DNA of 5,667 bases from Candidatus Competibacteraceae bacterium (lineage in GTDB: Bacteria > Pseudomonadota > Gammaproteobacteria > Competibacterales > Competibacteraceae): contig DPWB01000237.1 of NCBI GenBank assembly GCA_003527885.1, forward strand, positions 1-5,667, written 5' to 3'. The position numbers and the translations under genes are program-made. This document shows positions 1-5,646 of the stretch, piece after piece. The notes beneath the pieces are model-generated. The model saw only the letters and a program-made list of their open reading frames with translations. It was not told where the DNA came from and did not search any database. Within the stretch, counting starts at the first letter, position 1, and each line of letters opens with the position of its first letter.

Positions 1-765
1 CACATCGGCACCGGCAACTACCATTCCGGCACCGCCCGCCTCTACAGCGATCTCGGCTTGCTGACCTGCGATTCGGCCATCGGCGAGGATTTGACCGAAC
101 TGTTCAATTATCTGACTACCGGCTACGTGCCCAAGCGCCATTACCGCAAGCTGCTGCCAGCGCCCAAGGTGCTCAAGCCGGCATTGCTGGCCAAAATCGA
201 GCGCGAAATCAATCACGCCAAGGCCGGCAAGTCAGGCCGGGTCCAGTTCAAGATGAACGCGCTGGAGGACAAGGACATCACCGCCGCGTTGTACCGGGCC
301 TCTCAGGCCGGCGTGCAGGTCGATTTGATCGTGCGCGACACCTGTCGGCTACGCCCCGGCGTTCCCGGCGTATCGGACAACGTGCGGGTCATGGGCATCG
401 TCGGGCGGTTTCTCGAACACACCCGGATTTTCTATTTTTACAACAACGGCCACGAGGAGTATTTCATCGGGTCGGCCGATTGCATGAAGCGCAATCTGGA
501 AAGCCGGGTCGAGGTGGTCGCGCCGGTGGACACCCCCGAATTGCAGATGGAGTTGCGCCAAATTCTCGACGTGCAGCTCAAGGACCGGCGCTCCGCCTGG
601 GACATGCAGCCCGATGGCAGCTATATCCAACGCACGCCCGGCGAGAACGACGACCCGCGCGGGGTCCAGCAAATCCTGATCGACTTGGCCGAACGCCGCC
701 AGAAGGAAGCGCTGCGGCTGAAGAAGCGCAAACCCAAAGGGATCGCCCGCCGGGGCGCGAATTAG
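1..765 (+). CDS. ppk1: Polyphosphate kinase 1, C-terminal part (5' end outside window)
   Basis: This is the last 254 codons of polyphosphate kinase 1, which reversibly polymerises the ATP gamma-phosphate into polyphosphate at the membrane or in the cytosol. The open frame runs in from base 1 with no start, and full-length family members are roughly 690-740 residues, so about a third is present. The first codon is the His of the H-I-G-T-G-N-Y motif, equivalent to E. coli His454. Tyr15 in the T-A-R-L-Y motif matches ATP-contacting Tyr468, Arg112 in L-I-V-R matches Arg564, and His140 in F-L-E-H-T-R matches His592. The autophosphorylated His435 equivalent lies upstream, outside the window. The C-terminal tail (about residues 215-254) is Arg/Lys-rich and ends in TAG. 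The stop overlaps the TAA of the convergent SulP gene by 4 bases. No relation to the sulfur genes beyond adjacency is evident. Identity is very secure; E. coli residue numbers are from memory. Confidence 0.96.
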   Translation, partial: HIGTGNYHSGTARLYSDLGLLTCDSAIGEDLTELFNYLTTGYVPKRHYRKLLPAPKVLKPALLAKIEREINHAKAGKSGRVQFKMNALEDKDITAALYRASQAGVQVDLIVRDTCRLRPGVPGVSDNVRVMGIVGRFLEHTRIFYFYNNGHEEYFIGSADCMKRNLESRVEVVAPVDTPELQMELRQILDVQLKDRRSAWDMQPDGSYIQRTPGENDDPRGVQQILIDLAERRQKEALRLKKRKPKGIARRGAN

Positions 766-2048
766 GAGTCCTCCAAAATCGGCGGGACCTGTTTTTGCGG
801 ATGGTCCAGGGCGCGGTGATAGAACGCCAGGCCGGCTCCGGTCAACACCGCGTAGAACAGGCCGAAGAACACCGCGACCAACACGGTGGCCAGCAGTTCG
901 ACCGTTTGGCGCGGCTTCTTTAAATCGAGCGCCTTGAAGCCGCTCATCAGCGCGATCGCCACCAGCACCAGGACGCCCGCCACCGCCGGCAACGGAATTC
1001 GGGCCAGCCAGGGTTCGGTGATGGCCATGCCGACCCCTAAAACCAGGATACCGACCACGCCCGCCGCCCGGCTGCGGGCGCCGGATTCGATGTTGGCCAA
1101 GGTGCGGTTGAAGCTGGTCGCCCCGGCGAAACCGGAAGTGAAGGTCGCCAAAAGATTCATCACCGCCTGACCGAGGATGTCGCGGTTGACGGCCATCGGT
1201 TCCTTGATCAGCATCGAGGTGGTCCGGGCCATGATGGCGGCTTGCAAGGAGCCCACCGCCGCCACCGCCAAGCCGTCGCTGACGGCGGCGAACAGCGCCA
1301 CCAGTTCGGTCCAGTTGACCGTCGGCACGCTGAACACGCGGATCGAAAGGTTCAAATGGCCCAGCCGTTCGAACGCGGTGTTGGCGCTGCCGATCAACAG
1401 GTCGCAGACATCGGCGGCCAGCCAACCGGCGGCGAGCGCGATCAGCAGATGGTAGCGGCCGAGCCGGAAAAGCTTCGCGGTCAATCCGGCCGCGACCGCG
1501 ACCGCGCCCACCAACAGCGGCCAGTAGTTCTTGGCGTCGAAGCACAGCGCTTGGCCCAGCGACTCGATGAAGCCTTGGCCGTTGATGATCACCCCCAACA
1601 GCGGCCCCACTTGCTGGGACAGGATCAGCACCCCCGTTCCGGCGATGATCCCTTGTGCCACCGAAATCGGCAGGTCGAGAAACAGATTGCCCGCGCGCAG
1701 CAAGACGAAGGCGAACTGGAACACGGCGGCGAAAAAGGTGGTCAGCAAAACCTGATTGACGTACACCGGACTGTAGGGGGTGGCGAACAGCGTCGCCGAC
1801 GCATACAGCAGGATGCTCGCCGCCGTGTTGGGACCGGACAGGGCCACGCGGGAGTTGCCGATCAAAGTCGCCGCCAAGGCCGGCAGCAACGACAGGTAGA
1901 GGCCGTGTTCCACCGGCATACCCGCCAGCGTCGCCAGGGCGATGGCTTGCGGCAAGGTCAGCAGGGCGGCCAGCAGGCCGGGCAGCCAGTCCTGGCGGCT
2001 GGCGGCCACGCCCGCCAAGAGATGGGACGCGCGGAGTTCCGCGCTCAT
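762..2048 (-). CDS. SulP-family inorganic anion transporter lacking a STAS domain
   Basis: This 428-residue, very hydrophobic protein belongs to the SulP/SLC26 family, inner-membrane carriers or exchangers of sulfate, bicarbonate and similar anions. The N-terminal family signature is visible: L-P-Q-A-I-A at 32-37, G-L-Y-L-S-L-L-P at 49-56 and S-R-V-A-L-S-G-P-N-T-A at 66-76. The C-terminal half of the transport fold is also visible: F-N-R-T at 313-316, N-I-E-S-G-A-R-S-R at 319-327 and I-P-L-P-A-V-A-G at 351-358. The last membrane segment is about 383-403, followed by only some 25 polar residues. The cytoplasmic STAS domain that usually brings bacterial SulP proteins to about 500-600 residues is absent, and there is no STAS reading frame downstream because ppk1 begins there on the other strand. 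The ATG overlaps the TGA of the upstream cytochrome gene (ATGA), so translational coupling is likely; no good Shine-Dalgarno is seen. The substrate cannot be read from sequence; sulfate, thiosulfate or bicarbonate are possible. Confidence 0.9.
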   Translation of the reverse strand: MSAELRASHLLAGVAASRQDWLPGLLAALLTLPQAIALATLAGMPVEHGLYLSLLPALAATLIGNSRVALSGPNTAASILLYASATLFATPYSPVYVNQVLLTTFFAAVFQFAFVLLRAGNLFLDLPISVAQGIIAGTGVLILSQQVGPLLGVIINGQGFIESLGQALCFDAKNYWPLLVGAVAVAAGLTAKLFRLGRYHLLIALAAGWLAADVCDLLIGSANTAFERLGHLNLSIRVFSVPTVNWTELVALFAAVSDGLAVAAVGSLQAAIMARTTSMLIKEPMAVNRDILGQAVMNLLATFTSGFAGATSFNRTLANIESGARSRAAGVVGILVLGVGMAITEPWLARIPLPAVAGVLVLVAIALMSGFKALDLKKPRQTVELLATVLVAVFFGLFYAVLTGAGLAFYHRALDHPQKQVPPILEDS

Positions 2049-2815
2049 CGGAAGATGCTGAGCAGGCCCTGGCGGGGGTCGGGCGGGCGCAGTTGCGAGT
2101 TCATGTAGGCCGCGACATCCAGGGCTTCTTGATCGGTCAACACCGGTGCGCCGAGCGGCATGTTGGCCTTGATGAAAGCGGCGGCCGTGGGGATGTTCGC
2201 CATGCCGGCACCTTTGTTATAGCTGCCCAAGCCCCACAGCGGCGGCATTCCGGCTTGGCCGGTTCCATCCTCGCCGTGGCAGCTCAAGCAGCGTTGCCGG
2301 TAAACGGTGCGGCCGCGATCCCGGTTCGGGTCCAGCCCCACCTTGCCGAGCAGCGGAAAACCGCGCCCCGGCGTTTCCGAATGGATCGGCAAACCTTGAG
2401 CGAGGAAGCGCGCGTAGGAGGCGATGGCGATCAGTTCGATCGAGCCGAAGGCCGGCGGAATGCCGTTCAGCGAATAGCGGAAGCACTGTTGCACCCGCTC
2501 GTCGAAGGTATCGACCCGGTCGGTTTTCATCCGCCACGCCGGAAACGCCACGAAAGCGGCCCACAGCGGCGCGGCGTCCCCCTTGCGGCCGGCGTCCAGA
2601 TGGCAGTTGGTGCAGGAAAGACGGTTGCCGGGACCCGTGTAACGGGACGCCTTGTTGGGGGTGTCGGTGACGATGGCGTGGCCCATCCGCACCAGATCGC
2701 CGTATTTATCTTGCGGCGCGGCGTCCAGCGGCGGCGGCTGATGGTAGTCAGCGCCGGGGGACGGGAATGCGGCCGCCAGCAGGATGGCCGCCAGAATCCA
2801 GCGAAACGACACCAT
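2045..2815 (-). CDS. tsdA: Diheme c-type cytochrome, thiosulfate dehydrogenase (TsdA)-like
   Basis: This 256-residue periplasmic diheme cytochrome resembles TsdA, which couples two thiosulfates to tetrathionate (reversible in some species). Residues 1-22 form a Sec signal peptide with likely cleavage after P-G-A. Heme 1 binds C68-T-N-C71-H72, followed by the family pattern L-D-A-G. Cys111 in V-Q-Q-C-F-R-Y-S-L-N-G sits where TsdA has its unusual heme 1 axial cysteine. Heme 2 binds C176-L-S-C179-H180-G, followed by P-P-L-W-G, Y-N-K-G-A-G-M (199-205), T-A-A-A-F-I (210-215) and N218-M219-P-L-G, where Met219 is the expected axial ligand. The Y/F-N-x-G-A-G-M and N-M-P-L-G blocks are typical of TsdA rather than generic cytochromes c. 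The ATG at 2815 is preceded by an AGGGTGA ribosome site (2819-2825, minus strand). It is the first gene of a unit with SulP; no tsdB partner is adjacent. The alternative is another TsdA-fold diheme cytochrome with a different electron donor. Confidence 0.8.
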   Translation of the reverse strand: MVSFRWILAAILLAAAFPSPGADYHQPPPLDAAPQDKYGDLVRMGHAIVTDTPNKASRYTGPGNRLSCTNCHLDAGRKGDAAPLWAAFVAFPAWRMKTDRVDTFDERVQQCFRYSLNGIPPAFGSIELIAIASYARFLAQGLPIHSETPGRGFPLLGKVGLDPNRDRGRTVYRQRCLSCHGEDGTGQAGMPPLWGLGSYNKGAGMANIPTAAAFIKANMPLGAPVLTDQEALDVAAYMNSQLRPPDPRQGLLSIFR

Positions 2816-2942
2816 AGATCACCCTGGTTCTTGCCGCGCGGCTTGCTCGGCCTGGCATTGCGGTTGCGGGCTTTGTCCGCGCGTTGTGCTAGTTGCCCAC
2901 TTTTCCGTCGTTTTCCTCATGCTGATCGCCGATCTGCCGTCA

Positions 2943-2958
2943 CGCTTCGAAAGAAGCG
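2943..2958. repeat. Perfect 6-bp inverted repeat with GAAA loop
   Basis: CGCTTC and GAAGCG flank GAAA, giving a perfect hairpin that on plus-strand RNA would be closed by a GNRA-type tetraloop. It lies 81 bases upstream of the binding-protein start, at the boundary where the GC-rich half of the intergenic region turns AT-rich. It is followed by an A-run, not a T-run, on the plus strand, and has no T-run after it on the minus strand, so it is not an intrinsic terminator. It may be an operator or a leader structure, or may be chance. Confidence 0.4.
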
Positions 2959-2996
2959 CACAAAAAACTGTAAGGATTTAACTAGATTATTCTAAG

Positions 2997-3013
2997 ATTA
3001 TTGGCTCAATATT
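2997..3013. promoter_or_regulatory. AT-rich imperfect dyad, possible LysR-type (CysB-like) site
   Basis: ATTATTG and CAATATT flank a 3-base centre and pair at six of seven positions; the inner core is a perfect ATTG-N3-CAAT. Such short AT-rich dyads with a T...A spacing fit the loose LysR-family binding pattern, and CysB is the usual LysR regulator of sulfate uptake genes. The site lies 26-43 bases before the ATG, close to or overlapping any promoter, so repression would fit as well as activation. It is suggested by position and symmetry only. Confidence 0.25.
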
Positions 3014-3027
3014 GTTATAAATTTTTT

Positions 3028-3033
3028 CGGAGA
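3028..3033 (+). promoter_or_regulatory. Ribosome binding site of the binding-protein gene
   Basis: CGGAGA, with a GGAG core at 3029-3032, stands seven bases before the ATG at 3040. This fixes the start there rather than at the in-frame TTG at 3001, which would add 13 residues in front of a well-formed signal peptide and has no ribosome site. Confidence 0.75.
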
Positions 3034-3039
3034 TCGCTC

Positions 3040-4041
3040 ATGAGGTTTTTGCGGTTGGTCCGTACTCTGCTGGCAGGGGTCGCCGTTCTCTGGTTGGGCG
3101 CCGCCCAAGCGGAGGTCACGCTGTTGAATGTCGCCTATGATGTGACGCGGGAGCTGTACAAAGATATCAATGCCGCCTTCGTCGAACACTGGGCGAAAAC
3201 TGCGGGCGAACGGGTCACGGTCGAGCAGTCCCACGGCGGGTCCAGCAAGCAAGCGCTGTCGGTGGCCTCCGGCCTGGAGGCCGATGTGGTGACCATGAAC
3301 CAGGTCACCGACATCGACCTGTTGGCGCGCTCCGGCGTGGTGTCGGAAGACTGGCGCAAGCGACTCCCTCACAACAGCGCCCCCTACACCTCCACCACGA
3401 TTTTCCTGGTGCGCAAAGGCAATCCCAAAAACATCCGCGACTGGGATGACTTGGCCAAGCCGGGCGTGGCGGTGATCGTGCCCAACCCCAAGGTGACCGG
3501 TAACGGCCGCTACACGTATCTGGCGGCTTGGGGTTATGCGGTGAAGAAAGGCGGCGATGACGCGGCGGCGCGCGAGTTCGTGACCCGCTTGTTTCGCAAC
3601 GTGCCGGTGCTGGACGGCGGCGGGCGCGGTGCCACCACCACCTTCACCCAGCGCAACATGGGCGATGTGCTGGTGACTTTCGAAAACGAAGCGGTGCTGA
3701 TCAATCGCGAGCTGGGGGCCGGTCAATTCGACGTGGTTTATCCCTCCATCAGCGTCGAGGCGGAAGCGCCGGTCGCGGTGGTGGACAAGGTGGTGGACAA
3801 GAAAGGCACGCGCAAACAGGCGCAGGCGTATCTGGAATTCCTCTATTCCCCGGCGGCCCAGGAGATCATCGCCCGCCACTTTTACCGGCCGCGGCTGGAG
3901 GCGGTGTTCTGGAAACATGCCGGGCAATTCAAGCCGCTGCAACTGTTTACCGTCGATGAGGTGTTCGGGAGCTGGGCCAAGGCGCAACAAACCCATTTCG
4001 CCGACGGGGGCGTGTACGACCAGATCGTGGTGAACCGTTGA
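3040..4041 (+). CDS. sbp: Periplasmic sulfate/thiosulfate-binding protein of ABC importer
   Basis: This 333-residue periplasmic solute-binding protein of the Sbp/CysP family captures sulfate or thiosulfate for the CysTWA importer. Residues 1-24 are a Sec signal peptide with likely cleavage after A-Q-A24, and no lipobox cysteine is present. Family blocks follow in order: Y-D-V-T-R-E-L-Y near the mature N-terminus, Q63-S-H-G-G-S-S-K-Q71, M-N-Q-V-T-D (86-91), L-V-R-K-G-N-P-K, N149-P-K-V-T-G-N-G-R157-Y-T-Y-L-A-A-W-G, G-G-G-R-G-A-T-T-T-F (193-202), F214-E-N-E, Y-S-P-x-A-Q-E and F-G-S-W. Several sites look more like thiosulfate-binding CysP than Sbp: M-N-Q-V-T-D, S-S-K-Q-A-L, G-G-R-G-A-T-T-T-F, and Phe214 where Salmonella Sbp has sulfate-contacting Trp192. 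The V-V-D-K and Y-R-P-R blocks are Sbp-like. It heads an operon with cysT, whose ATG shares the last base of its TGA. Family assignment is firm; the choice between sulfate and thiosulfate is open, and cysP is an alternative symbol. Confidence 0.93.
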   Translation: MRFLRLVRTLLAGVAVLWLGAAQAEVTLLNVAYDVTRELYKDINAAFVEHWAKTAGERVTVEQSHGGSSKQALSVASGLEADVVTMNQVTDIDLLARSGVVSEDWRKRLPHNSAPYTSTTIFLVRKGNPKNIRDWDDLAKPGVAVIVPNPKVTGNGRYTYLAAWGYAVKKGGDDAAAREFVTRLFRNVPVLDGGGRGATTTFTQRNMGDVLVTFENEAVLINRELGAGQFDVVYPSISVEAEAPVAVVDKVVDKKGTRKQAQAYLEFLYSPAAQEIIARHFYRPRLEAVFWKHAGQFKPLQLFTVDEVFGSWAKAQQTHFADGGVYDQIVVNR

Positions 4042-4874
4042 TGGCCGTGGCCAAGACGCCCCGCGTCTTGCCGGGACTGCCGCTGACCCTGGGGTACAGT
4101 CTGTTTTATCTGGGCCTGGTCGTGCTGGTGCCGCTGAGCGCGGTGTTTTTAAAATCCGCGACGCTGGACTGGGAACAGTTCTGGGCGACCGTCAGCGCGC
4201 CGCGGGTGATGGCCTCTTATCGCGTGACCTTCGGCACCGCGCTGCTGGCCGCTTCGCTCAACGGCGTGTTCGGGTTGATTTTCGCCTGGGTGCTGGTGCG
4301 CTACAGCTTTCCCGGCAAGCGGGTGGTGGACGCGCTGGTGGATCTGCCCTTCGCCTTGCCCACGGCGGTCGCCGGCATCGCGCTGACCGCCATCTACGCC
4401 GGCAACGGCTGGCTGGGCCAATGGCTGGAACCGCTGGGGGTCAAGGTCGCCTTCACCCCGTTGGGTATTCTGGTCGCGCTGACCTTCATCGGCTTGCCGT
4501 TCGTGGTGCGCACGGTGCAGCCGGTGCTGGAAGAGCTGGATACCGAACTGGAGGAAGCCGCCGCCTGTCTCGGCGCGGACCGCTGGCAAACCTTCTGGCG
4601 GGTGGTGCTGCCGGTGCTGCTGCCGGCGCTGCTCACCGGCTTTGCGCTGGCCTTCGCGCGGGCGGTCGGCGAATACGGCTCGGTCATCTTCATCGCCGGC
4701 AACGTGCCGCTGGTCTCGGAAATCACCCCCTTGCTGATCATCAGCAAGCTGGAACAATTCGATTATGCCGGCGCCACGGCCATCGCCGTGGTGATGCTGG
4801 TGGTCTCGTTTGCGTTGTTGTTTTTGATCAACGGCTTGCAAATCTGGGCCAACCGCAGCCGGGCGAGGTCTTGA
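4041..4874 (+). CDS. cysT: Sulfate/thiosulfate ABC transporter permease CysT
   Basis: This 277-residue inner-membrane permease (also named CysU) pairs with CysW to form the membrane channel of the sulfate/thiosulfate importer. Its length matches E. coli CysT as I recall it. About six hydrophobic segments are visible, the first at roughly residues 17-37. The conserved blocks are D-L-P-F-A-L-P-T-A-V-A-G and the cytoplasmic EAA loop E171-E-A-A-A-C-L-G178-A-D-R-W-Q-T-F-W-x3-L-P191, which contacts the ATPase. R-A-V-G-E-Y-G-S-V-I-F-I-A-G-N-x-P follows. The ATG at 4041 overlaps the preceding stop by one base (TGATG), so it is probably read by translational coupling. A TTG directly before it (4038) is possible but would overlap the stop codon further and adds nothing. 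The downstream cysW follows within three bases. Confidence 0.95.
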   Translation: MAVAKTPRVLPGLPLTLGYSLFYLGLVVLVPLSAVFLKSATLDWEQFWATVSAPRVMASYRVTFGTALLAASLNGVFGLIFAWVLVRYSFPGKRVVDALVDLPFALPTAVAGIALTAIYAGNGWLGQWLEPLGVKVAFTPLGILVALTFIGLPFVVRTVQPVLEELDTELEEAAACLGADRWQTFWRVVLPVLLPALLTGFALAFARAVGEYGSVIFIAGNVPLVSEITPLLIISKLEQFDYAGATAIAVVMLVVSFALLFLINGLQIWANRSRARS

Positions 4875-4876
4875 CC

Positions 4877-5646
4877 GTGGGCGCCGCCGTCGCCACCCAC
4901 TGGACCGTCCACGCGCGGCGCTTCGAGGCGAGCGCCGCCACCCGCGAGCCCGCCTGGGTGAAGGGCGTGCTGCTCGCGATCGCGCTAGGGTTTTTCGCCC
5001 TGTTTCTGGTGTTGCCGTTGGCGACCGTCTTCGCCGAGGCGCTGCGCCGGGGTTGGAGCGTTTATCTGGCCGCGCTGGTGGAGCCGGACGCGCTGTCGGC
5101 CATCGGCTTGACGTTGTTGGTCGCCGCCATCGCCGTACCCCTCAATCTAGTGTTTGGGGTTTCGGTGGCCTGGGCCATCGCCAAGTTCGATTTTCCCGGC
5201 AAGCACCTGCTGGCCACCTTGATCGATTTGCCGTTTTCGGTTTCGCCGGTGGTGGCCGGCTTGATTTACGTGCTGCTGTTCGGCGCGCAAGGCTGGTTTG
5301 GCGGGTGGCTGATCGCCCACGATGTGAAAATCATCTTTGCCGTGCCGGGTCTGGTGCTGGCCACCGTGTTTGTCACTTGCCCCTTCGTCGCCCGCGAGTT
5401 GATCCCGTTGATGGAGGCGCAAGGGCGGGACAGCGAGGAATCGGCCATCGTCTTGGGCGCGTCCGGCTGGCAAACCTTCTGGCACGTCACTTTGCCGAAC
5501 ATCAAATGGGGTTTGCTTTACGGGGTCATCTTGTGCAACGCCAGGGCCATGGGGGAGTTCGGCGCGGTGTCGGTGGTCTCTGGACACATCCGTGGCCAAA
5601 CCAACACGATTCCGCTCCATGTCGAGATCCTCTACAACGAATATGA
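4877..5646 (+). CDS. cysW: Sulfate/thiosulfate ABC transporter permease CysW, 3' truncated by contig end
   Basis: This is the second permease subunit of the importer, with 256 complete codons present. E. coli CysW is about 291 residues, so some 35-40 residues are missing. Family blocks are clear: N-L-V-F-G-V near residues 90-95, F-D-F-P-G-K, D-L-P-F-S-V-S-P-V-V-A-G, F-V-T-C-P-F-V-A-R-E-L, and the EAA loop E187-E-S-A-I-V-L-G194-A-S-G-W-Q-T-F-W-x3-L-P207. R-A-M-G-E-F-G-A-V-S-V-V-S-G, R-G-Q-T-N-T, P-L-H-V-E-I-L-Y-N-E-Y follow. There is no ATG until well inside the gene (5411). GTG at 4877 is chosen because GAGG at 4865-4868 sits eight bases before it; an in-frame TTG at 4871 overlapping the cysT stop (TTGA) is the alternative. 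The frame continues a few codons past 5646, but those bases are adapter. CysA would be expected next. Confidence 0.93.

Larger units (their letters stand above)
2816..3039. promoter_or_regulatory. Divergent intergenic region between tsdA-like and sbp/cysP-like genes
   Basis: This 224-base region must carry promoters for both outward-facing units. The half nearer the cytochrome gene is GC-rich and includes a 7-base inverted repeat (CGCGCGG at 2835-2841 with CCGCGCG at 2877-2883, 35-base loop) that would lie in the cytochrome mRNA leader if transcription starts upstream of it. The half nearer the binding-protein gene is strikingly AT-rich from about 2961 to 3027. It holds several -10-like hexamers (TAGATT 2983-2988, TATTCT 2988-2993, TATAAA 3016-3021), none with a convincing -35 at the right spacing. 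Weak -35 elements are usual for activator-dependent cys promoters (CysB or Cbl, LysR family), so that kind of control is plausible but inferred. No convincing coding region is seen here. Confidence 0.6.

Noticed and set aside
349..1545. A 398-codon open frame on the minus strand, antisense to the end of ppk1 and overlapping sulP in another frame
   Set aside because: Its product is Arg/Gly/Pro-rich and low in complexity, typical of shadow frames in GC-rich DNA. It overlaps two genes with clear family motifs.
1242..2995. Plus-strand open frames of about 290-300 codons opposite sulP and the cytochrome gene
   Set aside because: They are antisense shadows, rich in Arg, Gln and Gly. The opposite strand encodes heme motifs, a signal peptide and transporter signatures.
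3001..3039. Upstream TTG start for the binding protein (adding 13 residues)
   Set aside because: There is no ribosome site before 3001, and the extension would precede a complete signal peptide. The ATG at 3040 has GGAG at ideal spacing.
3777..3800. Two perfect tandem copies of the 12-mer GGTGGTGGACAA in the binding-protein gene
   Set aside because: They encode V-V-D-K twice, and I recall an equivalent V-V-D-K-V-V-E-K in Sbp homologs. This is ordinary family sequence, not a recent expansion.
2998..3996. A 332-codon open frame on the minus strand opposite the binding-protein gene
   Set aside because: It is the antisense shadow of a strongly conserved gene, with His/Gln/Arg/Gly-rich composition and no recognisable domain.
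5053..5646. A 197-codon plus-strand frame in the cysW region
   Set aside because: The cysW frame, offset from it, carries all the family motifs through the same stretch; the other frame is a GC-rich shadow.
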